From NCBI RefSeq assembly GCF_026745355.1, contig NC_079208.1:60808892-60872891 (forward strand): DNA of 64,000 nt, read 5' to 3'. Under the pieces are notes generated by a model that searched no databases, was not told where the DNA came from, and saw only the letters and a program-made list of their open reading frames with translations. This document shows positions 34,841-45,650 of this stretch, in pieces. Source of the stretch: Beta vulgaris subsp. vulgaris (Eukaryota; Streptophyta; Magnoliopsida; Caryophyllales; Amaranthaceae). The translations under genes were made by a program, and so were the position numbers. Numbering within the stretch: position 1 is the stretch's first letter; each line of letters begins with the position of its first letter.

Positions 34841-35536
34841 ATGAATACACTAAACTCATTATCCATCTTACCAGACTCTCCTCTACTAAGTGGTGGCGAG
34901 TCCGAAGATATAGTTTCTCCGGACTCGCCCACCAATTGGACAACTTCGCCATTCACTAATTCTTTGAATGGCGAAGTTGCCGGTCTACCGCAGAAGCGGA
35001 AGACCGGCAGAAAAAAATTTAAAGAAACACGCCACCCATTTTATCATGGGGTGCGTGAGCGAGATGGTGGGAAATGGGTGAGCGAAATACGCGAGCCTAA
35101 TAAAAAGAGCAGAATATGGCTAGGAACTTACCCTGCTCCAGAACTTGCAGCTAGGGCACACGATGTTGCGGCTCTAGCCCTAAAGGGGGATAAAGCTGCT
35201 CTAAACTTCCCTGACTCAGCTTGGCTTGTTTCGCGAGCTAAGTCTACCTCAGCTCGTGACATTAGGCTTGCGGCGTTTCAAGCCACTAGGTCCGAACTTC
35301 ACTCTTCCTTAATAACAACTCGAGATAATGAGACTGAAGCTGCGAATGTGAAGTATATGGAGAATAGTGGAGAAGAGTTGTTTGTGGATGAAGAAGTAAT
35401 ATTTAATATGCCTAGTTTTATAGATGGTATGGCTCAGGGTATGCTTCTTACACCTCCTTCTTTGAAGAGAGAAATTAATTGGGATGGTATTGATGATTGT
35501 GGGAATATTACTTACATACACTTGGATTTATGGTAA
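34841..35536 (+). CDS. DREB1: DREB1/CBF-like AP2/ERF transcription factor, copy 2
   Basis: 231 residues, intronless, ATG at 34841. Paralogue of the gene at 25588 by shared N-terminus ([14 protein letters not shown]), CBF signature [17 protein letters not shown] (residues 50-66), AP2 domain (~68-125), DSAWL, and [19 protein letters not shown]. The AP2 domain starts FYHGVRERD: the Arg of the YRG element is His at residue 69, while copy 1 keeps Arg. That Arg contacts DNA in solved AP2/ERF structures, so binding may be altered (inference). WVSEIREP keeps Val14 and Glu19. The acidic tail is shorter than in copy 1 and ends IHLDLW. The frame is open and similarity high throughout, so it is not obviously a pseudogene. 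Three inverted repeats occupy the same place as in copy 1. Confidence 0.92.
   Translation: MNTLNSLSILPDSPLLSGGESEDIVSPDSPTNWTTSPFTNSLNGEVAGLPQKRKTGRKKFKETRHPFYHGVRERDGGKWVSEIREPNKKSRIWLGTYPAPELAARAHDVAALALKGDKAALNFPDSAWLVSRAKSTSARDIRLAAFQATRSELHSSLITTRDNETEAANVKYMENSGEELFVDEEVIFNMPSFIDGMAQGMLLTPPSLKREINWDGIDDCGNITYIHLDLW
34895..35009 (+). repeat. Three consecutive inverted repeats in DREB1 copy 2 coding sequence
   Basis: Stem 1: GGCGAGTCCG (34895-34904) with CGGACTCGCC (34920-34929), 10 perfect pairs. Stem 2: CAACTTCGCCATTCA (34941-34955) with 34965-34979, 15 perfect pairs, 9-nt loop. Stem 3: TGCCGGTCTACCGC (34978-34991), loop AGAA, arm 34996-35009, 13 of 14 pairs with one A-A mismatch. Same order and location as in copy 1, with different arm sequence in stem 2. 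Confidence 0.95.
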
Positions 35537-35789
35537 TATATATATAGCTTGATTAGGATATTACTGGATCTTTAATTTTTGGATAAATAATATGTGAAAT
35601 TGTTATTTGTAAAACAAAATATCCTTGTTCTCCAAGTATATTAGTGTTATATATACCTGGTAGCAGAGTGATAGTTCTTCAATTTTCCACAATCATATGT
35701 AGTGGTGGAATTTTAGGGTTTCTCTTTGATAATATCTAAACAAATAATAAGAGTAAATATTTTCGTTCTCCTTATAACACCTTTCTCAA

Positions 35790-36007
35790 GGATAGGAGCT
35801 AGCTCAAGTGGGTAGAGCGCTCCCCCTTGGCCCTTGAGGTCAGGGGTTCGATCTTTACCCCCAGCATTATGCTGGAGTATTTCCTTAGCATGTTATGCAT
35901 GTCTTACCGGCCAATGTGTTGGTAGTTCCTACAGGCTAGTAGCCTGGTAGGGGTTATATTAGCTCTTGGGCTAACTTAATTTCCTAAAAAATAAAAAAAA
36001 TAAAAAA
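35790..36007 (+). mobile_element. tRNA-derived SINE with 16-bp TSD
   Basis: Exact TSD ATAACACCTTTCTCAA at 35774-35789 and 36008-36023. Head with A-box TAGCTCAAGTGG and B-box GGTTCGATC, a body including cctacaggctagtagcctgg, and an A-rich tail. A truncated antisense copy of its 3' half lies at 61386-61477. Confidence 0.9.
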
Positions 36008-36023
36008 ATAACACCTTTCTCAA

Positions 36024-36335
36024 ACCTTTTTTATTTCTTCCAAAAAAACAAATTTCCCATTACTATTTTTAGTTATGCAATAATCAAATTTATAAAAAGT
36101 TGATATTCTGAAATACGTTTTGAAAACAAATGGAATGACAAAACAAATCATATTACAAATCTAAATTTTACAGTAGCTTCCTTCAAAAAAAGACTATCCT
36201 AAGGAAAAAATAACATCCACAAATTCGTCCACATTAGCATTAGTTTATTTATGTTGATATACTTATCAATAATTGTTTTATATGTAATTTTGGCATTTTT
36301 TTCACTCCAAATTGGATAATAGTTAACTTAAATAT
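36024..36335. other. Intergenic, no gene seen
   Basis: AT-rich and featureless up to the GC-rich repeat block. Confidence 0.5.
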
Positions 36336-37540
36336 CGTGGATTGCAGTCCACGAACCGGACCCCTTGGTTCCCATACATGGGGTGCACCACACGGTTTCG
36401 GAAGGCCCTCTGAATGCACACTCATGCCCTGGATAAGGCATGTAGTGCCGGTCAAAGGGTCTCGTAGGCCTACCGAAGGTCGTGCCAAGCGAGCCATGGG
36501 AAGGCAGAAGTGAGAAGGAAATGAGGGTCTGAGGCGCCCTGGGATCTTCAAGGACCCTAAGGGGTGCGGGACGAAAAAACTCAATGGGCCCAAGGAAGTC
36601 GAAAAATAGCCCAAAAATTGGAAAAATCGTGGATTATAGCCCACGAATTCGGGCGCCCGCGGGGCCCGGGTACCGGTTCCCATGGGGTGCACCCTAGGGT
36701 CGTGGAAGGTCCTCTGAAGGCACACTCGTGCCCTGGAAGGGGAATGTGGTTCCAGCTGGAGGGCCTCGTCGGCCGAACGAGTGTTGTGCCAAGCGAGCCA
36801 ATGGAGGGCAAAAGTAGAAAGAAAATGACGATCTGAGGCTCCCTGGGGATTCTCAAGGACCCGGGGGACCCTATGGATCCTTGGGACTAAAATACTCGTT
36901 GGGCCCCGAGAAGTCGAAAAATGACCCGAAAACTGGAAAAAGCGTGGATTATAGTCCACGAATCCGCCCCCCCCCCCCGGCCCAGGTACCGGTGCCCATG
37001 GGGTGCACCCATGCATGTGAAAGGCCCTCTGAAGGCACGCTCGTGCCCTGGAAGAGGCACGCTCGTGCCGATCGGAGACCTTAATTCGTAGGCCTACCGA
37101 GGGTCATGCAAAGCGAGCCAAGGGAAGGAAAAGGTGGGAAGGAGATGAGGGTCTGAGGCTCCCTTGGGATTTTCAAGGACCCCGGGAACCCTATGGAGGT
37201 CCGGGATGAAAAAACTCGTCGTGTCCCGAGAAATCGGAAAATGGCATGAAAACTAGAAAAATCGTGGATTATAGTCCACGAATTCGGGCGCCCACTGTGT
37301 CTAGGCACCGGTGCCAATGGGGTGCACCCCAGGGTCGTGGGAGGCCCTATGAAGGCACACTCATTTCCTGGAAGGGGAATGTGATGCCACCTGGAAGGCC
37401 TCGTAGGCCTACCCATGGTCGTTCCAAGCGAGCTAAGGGATGGGAAAAGTTGGAAGGAAATGAAGATCTGAGGGCCGGGGATCCTAAAGGTCCCCGAGGA
37501 CCCTATAGATGTCTATGACGAAAACACTCGTCGGCCTGAA
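36336..37540. repeat. Four ~300-bp GC-rich tandem repeats, rDNA spacer-like
   Basis: Units begin at 36336, 36628, 36943 and 37263 (lengths about 292, 315, 320, 278). Each starts with a small hairpin, CGTGGA-6 nt-TCCACG, and shares ggggtgcacc, gaaggcacactcgtgccctgg, aagcgagcca and gggccc...gaagtcgaaaaa blocks. The GC content is far above the neighbourhood. They run straight into a 25S rRNA piece, so I infer rDNA intergenic-spacer subrepeats; a separate satellite cannot be excluded. All long ORFs here are chance frames in GC-rich DNA. Confidence 0.75.
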
Positions 37541-38076
37541 ATGAGGATCGGCTCGGGGTGCGGACCGATGTGAATTGGGAGGGCGGCCAAACCCCGTTTT
37601 TTTCAGGAGCGTCGTCCCCTCAATCGTGCTACGCAGCGCACGCCGTCATGGTGTGCTTCGGCACCTGCGTGCTCCAGGCGTCGGCTTGTGGGCCCCCCAT
37701 TTAGCCCGTCTTGAAACATGGACCAAGGAGTCTGACATGTATACGTGTCAACGGGTGAGTAAACCCGTGCGCAAGGAAGCTAATTGGCGGGATCCCCTCG
37801 CGGGTGCACTGCCGACCGACCTTGATCTTTTGAGAAGAGTTCGAGTGTGAGCATACCTGTCGGGAATCGGAATATGGTGAGTTATGCCTGGGCGGGGAGA
37901 AGCCAGAGGAAATATGGTGGAGATCCGAAGCGATACTGACGTGCATATCGTTCGTCTGAGTTGGGCATAGGGGGCGAAAGACTAATCAAAGCCTCTAGTA
38001 GCTGGTTCTCTCTGAAGTTTCCCTGAGGATAGTTGGAGCTCATTCACGAGTTCTATCATGTAAAGCGAATGATTAG
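37541..38076 (+). pseudogene. Partial 25S rRNA pseudogene
   Basis: Plus-strand match by recognition to an internal part of plant 25S rRNA: cgtgctccaggcgtcggc, cccgtcttgaaaca, ggaccaaggagtctgacatg, gcgcaaggaagct, ttggcgggatcccct, ccgaccgaccttgatctt, cgaagcgatactgacgtgc, gggcgaaagactaatc, ctagtagctggttc. It corresponds to very roughly nucleotides 600-1150 of 25S. Many substitutions and small deletions (for example gtaaacccgtgcgcaagg lacking three bases) show it is not functional. Confidence 0.9.
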
Positions 38077-38116
38077 TTTTGAGTTTTATTTGCTTAAGTT
38101 TCCTACAAGTATATCA

Positions 38117-39405
38117 TCTCTATTATATAAGTAATGGGGGAAAATGATGTCCCCCTTACAAACTGTGTCATATATCCTTAATGAATTTAAATTGTCATAT
38201 ATATTAAATAATATTTTATTCTTCTTACTTACTATATATATTGAACCAGTTAGCAATGGAAATGAATTTGAAATTTCAATTAAATATTAAATTAAGGACG
38301 GAGAATGATTTCCTTTTTCAATGATATGTGTGAAAAAATTTGATCAAAAATTAAATTGACAATATAGCTTAATTGACACAACCAGAAGAAAAAAAATTAA
38401 AACTTAAGTTACATATTATAATTATATACTGATAATATTTTAAAACCTAATTAAATGTTGATTATTGTTTGGTAATCTCTAATATATAAATAAAACTCTT
38501 CAACTTTATTAATATTCAACGATTGAACCTCATACGCAAATTATTCCACTTTATTTGAGCACAAGTTTTCTTCTACTTTATATTTCCTTATTTTAATAGT
38601 ATTATATTTAAACAATGCTGAACAAATAACAAATAGACGAACGAAACATTGATTTAAGAAATGTTGGAGTTAAGGCTTTTCAAGCCTTAGCTTCTATTGT
38701 CCCACATTGCTTATGGGAAGGAATGTCTCCTTGTTTTTATATTCCCTCCCTCCTTCCTATTATTGAGTTGGTACTTGAGATGCTTTTGTGATTGGATGTC
38801 ATGTTTGGTTTGGGCTTGCTATCACGCGCGCGCGCCACCTGCTAGGGCCATGGGCTTTGGGGAATAAAACTTAATTTAACTAATTTTTTTGACCCGGGCT
38901 GAACGCGTGTGTGACTGTTGGAATTTTGTAACGTTTTGACCGTTACAGGATTGATGGCAATCCCTTATTATCCGCCCATTTACTGCCTTCCGTTTTTTGG
39001 CCTGATTCTCTCCTATAAATCAGTGCCTCTGATCAGTTTATGATATACACAAAAATATTCTCTTTCTCTTCCTTCTCTTCTCTCTCTTGTCCTGGATTTT
39101 GTGTTTTGCTCCAAAGTCTATTCTGCTAGTGGTGGCAGTCTAGGCTGCTGTGTAAACCTTGGGGAGCTTTCCGGCCAGATCGATTACCATCGTTGTCGGG
39201 CCGTAATTGCTTTCAAGTCAGTGATCTCCTACCACGGCACAACCTTGAAATCTTTCTTTTGCGTACTGTCAGTTTCTAACAAGAAAAACATATTAAAAAT
39301 AATTATAAATGTTTGTTCGAATCAATTTTTTAGTAATAATAATGAATATCTAATTGAGAAAAAAACATTAATATAACATGCACACAAAGCGTGCAAAAAA
39401 TGCTA
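38117..39405 (+). mobile_element. Non-autonomous Helitron with nested solo LTR
   Basis: Starts TCTCTATTATATAAG after A; ends with a hairpin (TGCAC...GTGCA) and, ten bases on, CTAA followed by T. Start matches the Helitron at 3913. About 664 bp without the LTR insertion; no Rep/helicase sequence. No TSD, as expected. Confidence 0.55.
38662..39281 (+). mobile_element. Solo LTR (copia-like), plus strand
   Basis: TGTTGGAGTT...GTTTCTAACA, 620 bp, with a perfect 5-bp TSD AGAAA (38657-38661, 39282-39286). Contains a core promoter-like ctcctataaatc near 39012. Same family as 29714-30337. Confidence 0.85.
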
Positions 39406-41812
39406 ATATTGTATATGAAGTCTCTGGGAAAAAAGCAGAGAACATTCTTTACATACTAAAAATCAAAATGAAAAAGTAAAGAGAAAGATATAGCTAGTAA
39501 ACAATCCATGCAATTCAACGAACCAAGATAAAGAAATCTGGATTGAGATTCGAGAACAGCTCTACAGCTTGTGAAGAGAGTAGTAGTTCTATATTATATT
39601 GTTGAAATGTGAATCATATGATGAGTTAGTGTAGGAATATCTGCTTTGATATTAGATCTTCGGAGTTTTCTGATTGCTTTTCATTGTAGCTTTCATTACT
39701 TCAATAACTCCTTGGTCCTTCCTTGTGTGACCTGGTTGTACTTGTAATCATCTGAATGCTTAGCTTGCGTATTAACTTGAGAAGTTGAACTCAAAACTAA
39801 AAGTGAGTGTCTTATTTTATCTTTGAAAAAAAGTGCAACAGGAGTGGTGTTTTAAACACTAAATGTATGTTTTTCTTTGGTGCTCGTCCAAAAGATTCCC
39901 ATAATTTGTTCTTTGGTGGACCAAAAGATCAGTGGAGGGACCATGACGTTATTTTATTCTTTATTCAAAGGGATATTCGATATCTTGGAATAAGTTTAAA
40001 CATTACATATTATAGAATGAGACAAAGATAAAGAATTGATAAACACGTAGTTGAGAATTTGTAATAATTAAAATTGTATATTTCTTATAAGGTTGACAAT
40101 GAAAATAAATTATTTGGAAGATTGGAAATAACTTTTGAACTCTCAATCTCCGTCTCATCTTATTCTATTCTTCATTCTCATTAACATATATAGCTTTTGA
40201 GAAATTGAAATTAGAACTCTTAATTCCTCCTCAATTTCTTACAAATTAAAGCAAAGCAAGGCCGACCTAGTGAAGAGTGAGCAAAGAATCACGCACCCTA
40301 CATTTAGTTATATAAATTTGAGATTTTGAGTGACGATTGGTTTACATACGAGTTAGCTAGGACCGTTGTATGAAGATCGATTGTGGAAATCCACTAGACT
40401 TGTATTTTCCAAATTCTCCTCTTATAAAAGCTTGTATGTGCAGACCCATTAAAAGTTTATCATGTTACATATTTGTATTAATCTTAATTATAAGATTAGA
40501 TATCTGCAAGCTGTTGAAGGAAACAAATTGTATCAATCTCAAAGTTGTACAATTCCGTGAATCAAAATTAGCACAAATATATGCGGATAAAAGGGTTGCA
40601 TGCATTGCAATTTGCAAGCACTTAAATCTTCATATACATAAACCCTATTTCACCTCTATATAATCGAGCATGACCACGAACTTTTAGCAACGAGCTTTGA
40701 CTAAGCAAATTTTTTTTGGATAGAAGACTAAGCAGAAATTAGCTACTTACAAACTGAAAGTTCCAAACTTGTGATGCATGGATTGTATAAGATTTTTTTT
40801 CAATAATATTCACTGATTGTTGGTAAGGTATTGATTCTTGGCCCAACCTTAAAGTAAATACTTTTGGCCCAATCAAACTTAATTGGTACTGATCCACGCA
40901 ACGGTAGACCCTTAATTCATAACCAAAAGTATTTCATTTCAAATTCAAATTCAAAACTCCACTTAATAAGATGAGTTTTGCAGACTCGTTTGAATTCATC
41001 GCTCTCTTATTAAATATTTGATTAAGTTTAGTTAAATTTACATTTGTAGTTTACTACTGAAAAATGAAGACAAGATATTGTCGTATAGTGATATGATTTA
41101 CTATACACATGTAAATCTTGAAGAGTCGTACTCGTACACACTTTTCTAATCTTACAATTGAGTAGTTCTTTTGGAACAAAGAACAAAATGTAGAGCAAAA
41201 GTAGCTCATAGCAACATCGAACTGCAAATCTTGGAACATTGATATTGCTAATGTTGTTGCAATAGCTATCCAAGTACCCTAACTTCTAAACTCTACTATG
41301 AGTTATGACTATTATTTTGCCAAGCATTATTAAAATAATCAAGTAGTGTTTTGGCTTATAACATATACCAGAAACCTAAAAAACTAGTGTCGAATACGGC
41401 CTATGTTAATTATTTGCTACATTTGGTATTGTGTTTTATGGCTAAGTGCTGAGAACTTGGTCACGTTGTTGGGCTTCAAGGTTTGTTTGTCCATGTCCAA
41501 CAAGAGATTGAAGTGAATATAGCTAATCAAGACAATGAAAAGTCAAAGTGACGGATTTTTCTTGCAACTTATATCACAATCGTTATCCCATGAACACGTC
41601 TCGTTTATTCGTTGTTTAGTGTACAATAAGTAATTAGTTGTTTAGTTGTTTTTAAAAAAAAAAATTACATGTCTTTTTTATCCTAAAATGAACAATGTGA
41701 AAATTTAAAAAACAATAAGAAAATCCAAAGGAATTAAAATACAAAAGATTCAAGAAAAAGTAGATATATTATTACTCCGATCCGCTGCCTTAATCTCAAT
41801 CAAAATTAGTTG

Positions 41813-41855
<43 letters not shown>

Positions 41856-42746
41856 AATATCAGGATATGTTGTTTTACCAATTAGTTGAAATTAATTAAG
41901 TATTAGGGTAATATTTTTGAACTTATATGATAATATTATTGACAAAAAAGCAAATATTACAATAATTTAAGACATATATGGAGTACTATATTGGGAGTAT
42001 GTCAGAAGTAATTCATAAATATACATGGTCAATCTTAAATGACCAAGTGCTTCAGAAAGAAAATCTTAAATGAGCTACACAGAGTTAGCTCAAACCATTT
42101 TGATATTTATTTGTTCAATCTCCATACAATATTACAATGCTTGAGACCTCAAGGCTGACAAATGACAGGATCAGAGCATGGTGTAGTTACCTCACAAAAT
42201 ATATGCTCATTCATAAAACAAGTGACAAATTTTAGATATCTTCACAGTTCACCCTTTATTTTGTGTCTCCCAAAAAAAGGCCCTACAATTGAACACTAAA
42301 ATTTGGGAATGCTTTCTGACATAACAAATTAAATTGCTCACAAGTGTTGTTACATGAAGTATGATGATATTTGTGTCCCACATTATTGCATTTTTCATTA
42401 TTTCATTCATAGAGTAATTTTTTTGTAGTGAACAAATTTGGGTTCTATTTGCTGCAGCAGATTGCCTTTGAGAAAGACACAAATTTTCTATGGCCCCGCT
42501 GGCCCCATATATAGCTAATATCCCTATTCCTTAGTCCCTTCCATTATTTCTATTGGTCTAGTTGCTTCTTAATACAGTACATAAGCTTGACTTTTGTATA
42601 AGTCTCTTGTTTGCCAGATGGTCACATACTATTTCAAATTTTGTAATGGAAATTACAATAGCAATGCTCATTTGCATCTAAAATCTTTGTTGGAATGACT
42701 TCAATGTCTCAAACGACCCAGCACAGTGTATGAGGTTTAGTGTTTT
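39406..42746. other. Intergenic, no gene seen
   Basis: AT-rich. ORFs near 39807, 40370 and 41028 lack family features. One (AT)n run is listed. Confidence 0.5.
41816..41851. repeat. (AT)n microsatellite
   Basis: About 17 TA/AT dinucleotides in a row. Confidence 0.9.
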
Positions 42747-42999
42747 TGATAGAGTATAAATCTATTCCTAGGACCTCAATCATCAACTTAAGTTTTTGGT
42801 TGAGTTGGTCCTTTGACATGGTATCAGAGCTATCTTGACAAAAAGGTCACGGGTTCAAATCTCATCCACCCCTCCTTCTGTGTTGCACCCACACTTCAAG
42901 TCCAAAGGGTTCTTGCGTGAGGGGACGTGATAGAGTATAAATTTATTCCTAGGACCTCAACCAACAATTTAAACTTTTGGTTGAGTTGGTCCTTTGACC
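42747..42999 (+). mobile_element. TRIM (miniature LTR retrotransposon), 253 bp
   Basis: Two 72-bp direct repeats, 42747-42818 and 42928-42999, start TGATAGAGTATAAAT and end CCTTTGAC(A). The first is followed at once by TGGTATCAGAGC, the classical initiator-tRNA-Met primer-binding site; the second is preceded by the purine-rich gtgaggggacg. Flanks GTTTT/GTTTC are a near-TSD. The 109-bp interior has no coding capacity. Confidence 0.85.
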
Positions 43000-43631
43000 G
43001 TTTCTGTTTTGAACCCTATTTTGACCAATTTCATTTTAGGTTAATTAGAATGATATCATAAACCTTCTAATATTTGTGCCTCTATATTATGTATTTTATA
43101 TTCTACATATAGTCTCTATCTCTCCTCAAATTAAAGATAATATAATCAGTTTTCTCTTGTTTGTCGACGTAACTAACACATTGTTAGTAAATCAGATTAT
43201 TTATGTCAATTGTTCGTCATTTCATTTTTGTTAATTTGCTTCCGTTACAACAATCTCTAATACACAATATTCGAACTCTTTATTACAACTGAAAGGAAGA
43301 TAATAGTTTTACTAATAGTAGCTCCATTTATTTTTAGCTAATTGTCGTGTTACATATAATGAAATACTCAACTTAACCTTCTCATTTATTAGGTGAAGAA
43401 ATTACCCATCACTTTTAATTTACGGAAACCCAACTATACTCCTATTTAAATTTTATAGTACTATCATGTAGTAAAAAATTTAAAGTTCTGAATTTTGTTG
43501 TTTCTCATGTAGAAGAAGGTGAAACGAAATAATGAGAAAATTCTGACGCGTTAATATCAATACAAAGACCGAAGACGCATGTATGTTGAAACGTAAACTA
43601 TTCAACATGTGTAGTTCTGATCTCTAGTATG
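43000..43631. other. Intergenic, no gene seen
   Basis: AT-rich, no recognisable element. Confidence 0.45.
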
Positions 43632-43639
43632 CATGGCTA

Positions 43640-43868
43640 CAGGGGTGGCTTTTAGCATATTCAGCATGTTCCATGGAACAGGGCCCCTTAATTATGAGGA
43701 GCCCAAAATAGAGAAAGTTCAAGTAGTAAAAAGAAAAAGTTTATCTACTTATTTGGACTACTTTTTTTTTCGTAGTATGATTATGTGAAGTATGGATGAG
43801 CTATTATATTATTGAATTCTTCAAATACAAGATCGCACAGGGCCTCTATATAGTTCGAGACGGGCCTG
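43640..43868. mobile_element. hAT-type MITE
   Basis: CAGGGGTGG...ACGGGCCTG with a perfect 8-bp TSD CATGGCTA at 43632-43639 and 43869-43876. 229 bp. Confidence 0.85.
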
Positions 43869-43876
43869 CATGGCTA

Positions 43877-44990
43877 GATTAGTCAAGGACCATGTGGGAA
43901 TTGCTGATAAGTAGAAACACACAAGTGACACAACTAACGTTCGTTTAGTGTCATCTCATCAGTAGGAATATTTCATAAATTGCTCGATGATTGATAGCCC
44001 TTAAAACTATATATGTCTAGCATGATTCGCATAACATGATAGTCCTTCAATCGCGGAAGAAATGATGCTGTGTCTTTGAAGTTAAAATAGTAGTAGGAGA
44101 TAAGAAAATATCATACCATATCATCTCCAAGTTGGAAAATAAATCATCATACGGAGTTCCAAGGAGTAGTCGCTTTGGTGAAGTGGTCCATGCATTAATA
44201 TACAGTACTTAAATTATATGCATGAAAACATTACTAGATTGCATGAAATATATGTAAGAAAATAGAGAAAATGACTTTTGAATGTCAAATTATGTCCTCA
44301 TGCTCCATTAATACCAGAACTTATCTGTATTTTCATGATGCATCCTAAATATATACGATAACAGCTAAGTTTCACTGAAACCATCTTTCTTCTTGAATTG
44401 GTCATCTTTCACATGTCTTGAACTTCTATCGAATGAGATGACACTGTCAATTATCTGTCATTGCTAAGTGCTAACTTCCATGCATGGGTGCTAAAAGAGA
44501 TAAATTTGTCCAATAATTTGATTTCGTCCTGTTTGGGATTGCTATGGACTATGGAGTAAGCAATATTATTTGATCTATCGGACTTCTAACTTTTTTCCCA
44601 TGACTTCTTTTTTTTTAAATGATCTCCCCGTGATTAATTGTGATAGGTGTAAGTGTAACATGTCACTCATATATATATATATATCCTCCATTTTACAGTA
44701 TAAGGCATTTGTGATAGTAAAGGCATAAGATAGTATTTATATGTAAAGAAAATGTTGTTTTATGAGAAACCCCAAGTAAAAGATGAGGGTGAAGATAACT
44801 TGCTTATACCTGTGAATAGATGAAACTTATACGTTTGCGTATGACCAAACTTGATCTCAAGCAAAAATTTGTGGATGTGTATAGAGATCCATTTATGAAG
44901 GTAGTATTTTGGTTTGGACAAATTAGGTATAACATTATAGTAAGTGTAGACTCTAGCTCCAAAAAACCGTAATTAAATTTTTTTTGAGAT
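43877..44990. other. Intergenic, no gene seen
   Basis: No convincing ORF, repeat or element apart from a short (AT) run near 44671-44684. Confidence 0.45.
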
Positions 44991-45650
44991 ATATGGTGAA
45001 TATCCTAATTAATCCTAAAAATCCTAATTAACTTTAATTAATTCTAAAAACCCTAACTAAATTCAATTAACCCTAAAATCTCTAAGTAACCCTAACTCCC
45101 TCTCTCCTTAACCCAACCCCAGCCCCCACCACCACCTGACCCCCCACCATCCCCCCTCCCATGTAGCCCGATCTTCCACTCCCCACCACCCCTCTCCTTC
45201 GAATTCCCCATAACTCGCCTCCTCCCTCGCATCCCTTTCCATCTCCCGAAATCCTCAGCAGAAAACACAACACCACCGTCGCTGATGAGTGAGGATTTGG
45301 TGTTGACGAGTGCGCCAGCGAGAGTGAGGAGGGTTTGGTGCGATTTGGTGGTCGGAAGCTGGTGTTGAATGCAAAAGTTTTCGGCTGGTGTTGAATGCAA
45401 GAAATTTCGACTGGTGTGAAGAATGAGTCGGCGAGAGTGAGGGAGGGGGATGCGCTAGGGAGGTCGAGGGGAGGGGAGCTTACGTGGGGCTGTCGGGAGG
45501 GGACGGAGGTGGTTGTGTGGCTGCTGCGGGGGAGGGGGTTGTGGGATCGGGGTTTGGGTTAGGGTTCCGTAGGGTTTTTTGAGTTATTATGGTTAATTTT
45601 GGATTTTTAGGGTTAATTAGGATTTTTTAGGATTAACTAGCGCTAATGAG
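44991..45650. mobile_element. Putative TIR element with GC-rich core
   Basis: The left arm (44998-45120, taatcctaaaaatcctaatt, ccctaa-rich) is mirrored on the right (about 45545-45640, gggttaattaggattttttaggatt). The core is GC-rich, unlike its surroundings, and may be captured host DNA; its frames do not resemble a known protein. TSD not found. Confidence 0.5.

Noticed and set aside
36249..37518. Long open frames on both strands in the GC-rich repeats
   Set aside because: They follow the repeat unit in several frames, lack family motifs, and are explained by few stop codons in GC-rich rDNA-like DNA.
45092..45400. 102-codon minus-strand frame
   Set aside because: Gly/Arg-rich translation of a GC-rich transposon core with no recognised domain.
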